DNA from: Algoriphagus pacificus
GTDB lineage: Bacteria > Bacteroidota > Bacteroidia > Cytophagales > Cyclobacteriaceae
Direction of reading: 5' to 3'
DNA: 64,000 nt
NCBI RefSeq assembly: GCF_017254845.1
Contig: NZ_JAFKCU010000001.1
Location: 186,001 to 250,000, forward strand
Shown: piece by piece, positions 60,541 to 64,000 of the stretch
Layout: each line of letters begins with the position of its first letter
How positions within the stretch are numbered: position 1 is the first letter of the stretch
Position numbers and translations under genes: made by a program
Notes under the pieces: model-generated
Databases searched by the model: none
Told to the model about the DNA's origin: nothing
The model's input: only the letters and a program-made list of their open reading frames with translations

Positions 60541-61890
60541 ATGCAGACTATTTTGATCCTCGGAGGAGGTAAATCCTCCACTTTTTTAATTGATTACCTA
60601 GTTGATACATGTTTGTCCAAATCACGCAAAGTGTTATTGGCAGATTTAGACTTGGAACTCGCAAAATCAAAGCTAAACGAAAGAAAAAACACGGAAGCCA
60701 AATCGCTGAATATCGAAAGTGAGCAGGAACGTGAAAAGCTGATTTCAGAAGCAGATCTGGTTGTTTCTATGCTTCCTGCATTCCTTCATCCAATCGTGGC
60801 AAAAACCTGTTTGGAACTCGGAAAGCACTTTTTTTCTGCCTCCTATGAGTCAGATGAAATGAAAAGCCTGAAATCAGAAATTGAATCTAAAGGGCTCTTT
60901 TTCCTTAATGAATGCGGACTTGATCCTGGTATTGATCACATGTCCGCAATGAAAATAATCCATGAGGCAAAAGATAAGGGGGATGAAATTTTGTCTTTTA
61001 AATCTTATTGTGGTGGTCTTTTGGCTCCGATGAGTGAAGACAATCCTTGGAAATATAAATTCACCTGGAATCCCAGAAATGTTGTTCTGGCAGGTCAAGG
61101 TGTTTCAAGGTATATTGAAAAGGGCGACTTGAAATTTGTCCCTTATCATCAAGTTTTCAAAAGAACAGAAACACTACACTTTGATCGCTTAGGGGATTTT
61201 GATGGGTATCCAAATAGGGATTCACTCAACTATCGAAAAGTTTATGGCTTGGAAAACATCCAGACCATGCTGCGAGGAACCTTACGAAGAGCGGGTTTTT
61301 GTAAAGCTTGGGATGTTTTTGTTCAACTAGGGTTAACTGACAATTCCTTTGAAATGGAACTGCCAGAAGGAAGTTCATTAAAGAATTTTTTAAACACTTT
61401 CCTTCCATTCAATCAAGATTTATCCGTTGAGGAAAAATTGGCTGAGGCAATTCCAACCATGGATTTTCCGACTTTTGAAAAGATCCAATGGCTGGGATTC
61501 TTTGGTAATAGAAAGCTTCCAAAAACAAAAGGGAGTCCAGCTGCGATCTTACAGGCTATTCTTGAGGAAGATTGGGCTTTATATCCTGAAGATATTGACA
61601 TGATCGTCATGCAGCATCTTTTTGAAATCAAAAGTGCTACATCAATCAAAAAAATCACTTCAAGCTTGGTTTGCTTTGGCGAGGATTCAGTCTATACCGC
61701 TATGGCAAAAACCGTAGGACTTCCACTTGCTATTGCAGTAGATCTCTTTTTGGATAAAAAAATCAGATTAAAAGGTCTATATGTGCCTGTACTTCCTGAA
61801 ATCTACGAACCCATTCTTTCTGAACTCTCAGCTCGAGGAATACACTTTGTAGATAAAGAAGAAATCCTAACTGGAACAGGCTCCAATTAA
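60541..61890 (+). CDS. Saccharopine dehydrogenase family protein
   Basis: This is a 449-residue NAD(P)-dependent protein from the ATG at 60541; a TTG three codons earlier is possible but less likely. A Rossmann loop ILGGGKSSTFLIDYL lies at about 4-18, VVSMLPAFLHPIVAK near 77-91, and NECGLDPGIDHMSA near 123-136 are saccharopine dehydrogenase (C-terminal) motifs. The family includes saccharopine reductases and other amino acid dehydrogenases; lysine metabolism is likely but not certain. It overlaps the convergent DUF4249 gene by TTAA. Confidence 0.88.
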   Translation: MQTILILGGGKSSTFLIDYLVDTCLSKSRKVLLADLDLELAKSKLNERKNTEAKSLNIESEQEREKLISEADLVVSMLPAFLHPIVAKTCLELGKHFFSASYESDEMKSLKSEIESKGLFFLNECGLDPGIDHMSAMKIIHEAKDKGDEILSFKSYCGGLLAPMSEDNPWKYKFTWNPRNVVLAGQGVSRYIEKGDLKFVPYHQVFKRTETLHFDRLGDFDGYPNRDSLNYRKVYGLENIQTMLRGTLRRAGFCKAWDVFVQLGLTDNSFEMELPEGSSLKNFLNTFLPFNQDLSVEEKLAEAIPTMDFPTFEKIQWLGFFGNRKLPKTKGSPAAILQAILEEDWALYPEDIDMIVMQHLFEIKSATSIKKITSSLVCFGEDSVYTAMAKTVGLPLAIAVDLFLDKKIRLKGLYVPVLPEIYEPILSELSARGIHFVDKEEILTGTGSN

Positions 61891-62951
61891 GGATTCCAAT
61901 CAAACGGAGGATTGATAGAAGAATCTTCCACTACCCTGCAATCGTCTGCGATGATTTTCCTCGGCTGTCTAAAATCTAAGTCAGCCCCATTGATATAGAT
62001 TCTTTCTTTGACCTCTCCAGCCGCCATAAAGAATCCCAAAACAGTTTCATCGGGATTGTCCAGACTAATCATATTGCCACGGATATTGGCAGGCGGCGGA
62101 TCAAAAACAGAACCGCTTAACTCTGATTGTTGCTTTACCAACCTTAGGAATCTATACGCTTCCTGAGATATACTGAATTGGGAAATATCAATTCTGAAAG
62201 TATTGACAAACCGTAGCCCATTGTCCAAAACAAACCCTGCTGGCAACCGAGTACTTAATCCATTGAAATTATCATCCTGAGCAATGAATATTGCAGTATT
62301 GCTGGTTTTCTCTGTTTTATAACATACTTCACAGCAATCCTTTGGTGCAGGAGCACGGCTTGGAGGTGGTTCGGTATAGAGGTCTGGCCTTGTTTCTAAT
62401 ACATGAACAGACTCACCCTTTTTCCAAAAATAAAAATTGTTTTCATCTGCAGGATCCTTTAAATCCACCAAGAATTGTACCCCTGAATCCTCATTGATTT
62501 CACCCTCTACAGGGATCCGCTCTACTTGATAAGAAAGATTATCTATGGGAGGTACAGCACTTAATTTCTCAGGAAGAGAGGTATAAACTTTTCCATCTGA
62601 CAATTGAATCTGCAAAGTGTAAGACCTTCCAACTTCACCTGAAAATGAAGCAGGAGTCAGATAATTCCCTCTATTTTCATTGTCCTCGGTCAGAAATATA
62701 ACCTTTCCTGTGTCGTCCCGCACAATGACTGTAGCACCTGCCACCGGCCTAATCAATCCTTCAAAAACACTTCCATAAGTATCACTTCGGGTGAGTTTGA
62801 TGTTATGTGGACCTAGTTGATCAGTAATGATACCCTCAATTGTCAGCAACTGCAATCCTTCCTCTACCGTAACTTCGTAGGGATCTATGCAGCTGGCTAA
62901 CGCTAAGATTATGATGAAAATATATTTTTTCAAAAATTCTGTTTTAGGCAT
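61887..62951 (-). CDS. DUF4249 lipoprotein, copy 2
   Basis: This is a 354-residue lipoprotein with lipobox LASC (Cys about 21). The mature part is Bacteroidota family DUF4249, with conserved GPHNIKLTRSDTYGSVFEGL and a carboxypeptidase-like beta fold near the N-terminus; SVFDPPPANIRGNMISLDNP is the most conserved block and the end has DCRVVEDSSINPPFDWNP. These genes commonly accompany TonB-dependent receptors, so a surface binding role is likely. The next gene upstream is a close paralogue. Confidence 0.9.
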   Translation of the reverse strand: MPKTEFLKKYIFIIILALASCIDPYEVTVEEGLQLLTIEGIITDQLGPHNIKLTRSDTYGSVFEGLIRPVAGATVIVRDDTGKVIFLTEDNENRGNYLTPASFSGEVGRSYTLQIQLSDGKVYTSLPEKLSAVPPIDNLSYQVERIPVEGEINEDSGVQFLVDLKDPADENNFYFWKKGESVHVLETRPDLYTEPPPSRAPAPKDCCEVCYKTEKTSNTAIFIAQDDNFNGLSTRLPAGFVLDNGLRFVNTFRIDISQFSISQEAYRFLRLVKQQSELSGSVFDPPPANIRGNMISLDNPDETVLGFFMAAGEVKERIYINGADLDFRQPRKIIADDCRVVEDSSINPPFDWNP

Positions 62952-62955
62952 TTAA

Positions 62956-64000
62956 TCAGGGATTCCAATCTGCCGGTGGATTCAATTGCGAGCCCTCAAT
63001 CACCCTACAATCGTCCGGGATAATGGTTACTGGCTGTCTAAAATCAAGTTGATTTCCGTCAATATAAACGGTCTTTCGAGTTTCTCCAGCTGCTAGAAAA
63101 TACCCTAACACCACTTCTTCTGGATTATCCAGACTGATCATATTACCTCTGATATTTGCAGGAGGTGGATCAAAAACAGAACCTGAGATTTCCACTTGCT
63201 GCTTTACCAATCTCAAAAATCGATAAGCATCTTGCGATATACTTAACTGTGATAGAACTGTTCGGTAGGTTTCTACAAATCGATTTCCATCATCCTCAAT
63301 AAACCCTGCAGGAATTTTAGTACTCAAGCCATTAAAATTGTCATCCTGCGCAAGATAAATTCCTTGATTCCCCAATAACTCTGTTCTAAAGCAAGTGATA
63401 CAGCAGTCTTTTGGTTGAGGATCACGGCTCGGATTTGTTTCAGAAGGACGAGGGGTAAAAAGATCAGGCCTGGTCTTCAAGACGTAGGTCGATTCTCCAG
63501 TTCTATAATAATAGAAATTATTCTGGTCAGATGGATCGTCAATTTCAGCTATCAATTGCACCCCAGATCTTTCATTTATTTCGCCCTCCACTGCAATTTT
63601 CAAAACATCCACAGAAATATTCTTAAGCTCTGGACCAGATTCCACCCGCTCTGGAAAGGAGGTATATACTTTTCCATCAACCAGTTGGATTTGCAAAGTA
63701 TAAGCTCTTCCTATTTCTGCAGAAAAATTTGCAGGGGTATAATAAACTCCTCTATCTTCCGCGTCCTCGCTCAGAAAAGTGACTTTCCCCAAGTCATCCC
63801 TTACAATAACCGTAGCATTTGACACTGGTCGGATCAATCCTTCAAACACGCTTCCATAGGTATCACTTCTAGTCAATTTAATACTATGAGGACCTGGAGC
63901 TGAAGAGATAAATCCATCAACAGTAAGCAATTGAGCACCCTCTTCAATTTCAGCAGAATAGGGCTCAATACAGGCCGCCAAAAGAAATAATAGAATTACG
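62956..64000 (-). CDS. DUF4249 lipoprotein, copy 1, 5' end beyond window
   Basis: The gene is cut by the right edge; the visible frame starts mid-signal peptide (VILLFLLAAC), with the lipobox Cys near 63971, so only the first few residues are missing. It is closely similar to the protein at 61887-62951 along its full length (shared SDTYGSVFEGLIRPV and FDPPPANIRGNMISLDNP), an evident tandem duplication with a 4-base gap. The likely TonB-dependent receptor partner would lie further right, outside the window. Confidence 0.9.
   Translation of the reverse strand, partial: VILLFLLAACIEPYSAEIEEGAQLLTVDGFISSAPGPHSIKLTRSDTYGSVFEGLIRPVSNATVIVRDDLGKVTFLSEDAEDRGVYYTPANFSAEIGRAYTLQIQLVDGKVYTSFPERVESGPELKNISVDVLKIAVEGEINERSGVQLIAEIDDPSDQNNFYYYRTGESTYVLKTRPDLFTPRPSETNPSRDPQPKDCCITCFRTELLGNQGIYLAQDDNFNGLSTKIPAGFIEDDGNRFVETYRTVLSQLSISQDAYRFLRLVKQQVEISGSVFDPPPANIRGNMISLDNPEEVVLGYFLAAGETRKTVYIDGNQLDFRQPVTIIPDDCRVIEGSQLNPPADWNP

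Noticed and set aside
63452-63475. Third GGGGTAA-N14-GTC match
   Set aside because: It lies inside the DUF4249 coding region, reads against the gene, and lacks the TTTC and TTGTC parts shared by the two upstream elements, so it is most likely chance.

Overview
This window looks like a chromosomal segment of a free-living member of the Bacteroidota, most likely class Cytophagia and perhaps near the Cyclobacteriaceae. That placement is inferred from gene content, not from a marker-gene tree. The supporting features are Bacteroidota-type promoters (TAnnTTTG -7 boxes), a FecI/FecR-type sigma/anti-sigma pair beside a TonB-dependent receptor, tandem DUF4249 lipoproteins, a BlaI/M56 regulatory pair, bacillithiol genes (bshA and a ypdA-like gene), and many lipoproteins. 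I saw no tRNA, rRNA, CRISPR array, insertion sequence or prophage. The window reads as stable core and accessory chromosome.

Left end (1-4.4 kb, minus strand): the start of the division and cell-wall cluster, mraZ-rsmH-ftsL-ftsI-murE, with overlapping genes and murE cut by the window edge. Three AAAGTGG boxes spaced 10 bp apart lie just upstream of the mraZ promoter. From 4.7 to 16 kb come a thioredoxin-like lipoprotein, a BlaI repressor plus M56 metalloprotease sensor whose tail has seven 18-residue repeats, an old yellow enzyme, an NRDE protein followed by a YpdA-like reductase, a pseudouridine synthase, a histidine phosphatase and two large lipoproteins of unclear role. The blaI promoter is enclosed by three copies of TACGA-N6-TCGTA.

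From 15.5 to 20.2 kb is a glycerol-use locus: a DeoR-type regulator divergent from glpD-glpK-glpF. From 20.3 to 29.9 kb come an acyl-CoA dehydrogenase, a TPR sensor histidine kinase with no adjacent response regulator, a secreted alpha/beta hydrolase, a 1010-residue Asp-box propeller protein and a methyltransferase with an export signal.

From 29.98 to 37.0 kb is the most interesting locus. It holds an ECF sigma factor, a FecR anti-sigma factor, an STN-domain protein with 16-residue repeats and an outer-membrane-like C-terminus, a paralogue with the same repeats but no STN domain, and a TonB-dependent receptor that itself lacks an STN domain. The same bipartite element, TAGGGGTAA-N6-TTTC-N2-TTGTC, stands before the sigma gene and before the paralogue-receptor pair. 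This suggests one sigma factor drives both units, with the signalling domain placed on the repeat protein instead of the receptor.

The rest (37-64 kb) is mostly housekeeping and metabolism: acyl-CoA ligase, PQQ dehydrogenase with a cytochrome c domain, a fatty-acid hydroxylase-like protein, bshA, an APC permease, a GH3/beta-lactamase-like fusion, mutL with two tandem rhomboid proteases, rlmN, a nitrilase-like amidase, a YraQ/ArsP-like permease, an M1-family peptidase, a GNAT acetyltransferase, a UPF0158 protein, an esterase, cytidine deaminase, a saccharopine dehydrogenase family protein, and two tandem DUF4249 lipoproteins, the second cut by the window edge. Several gene ends carry clear intrinsic terminators.
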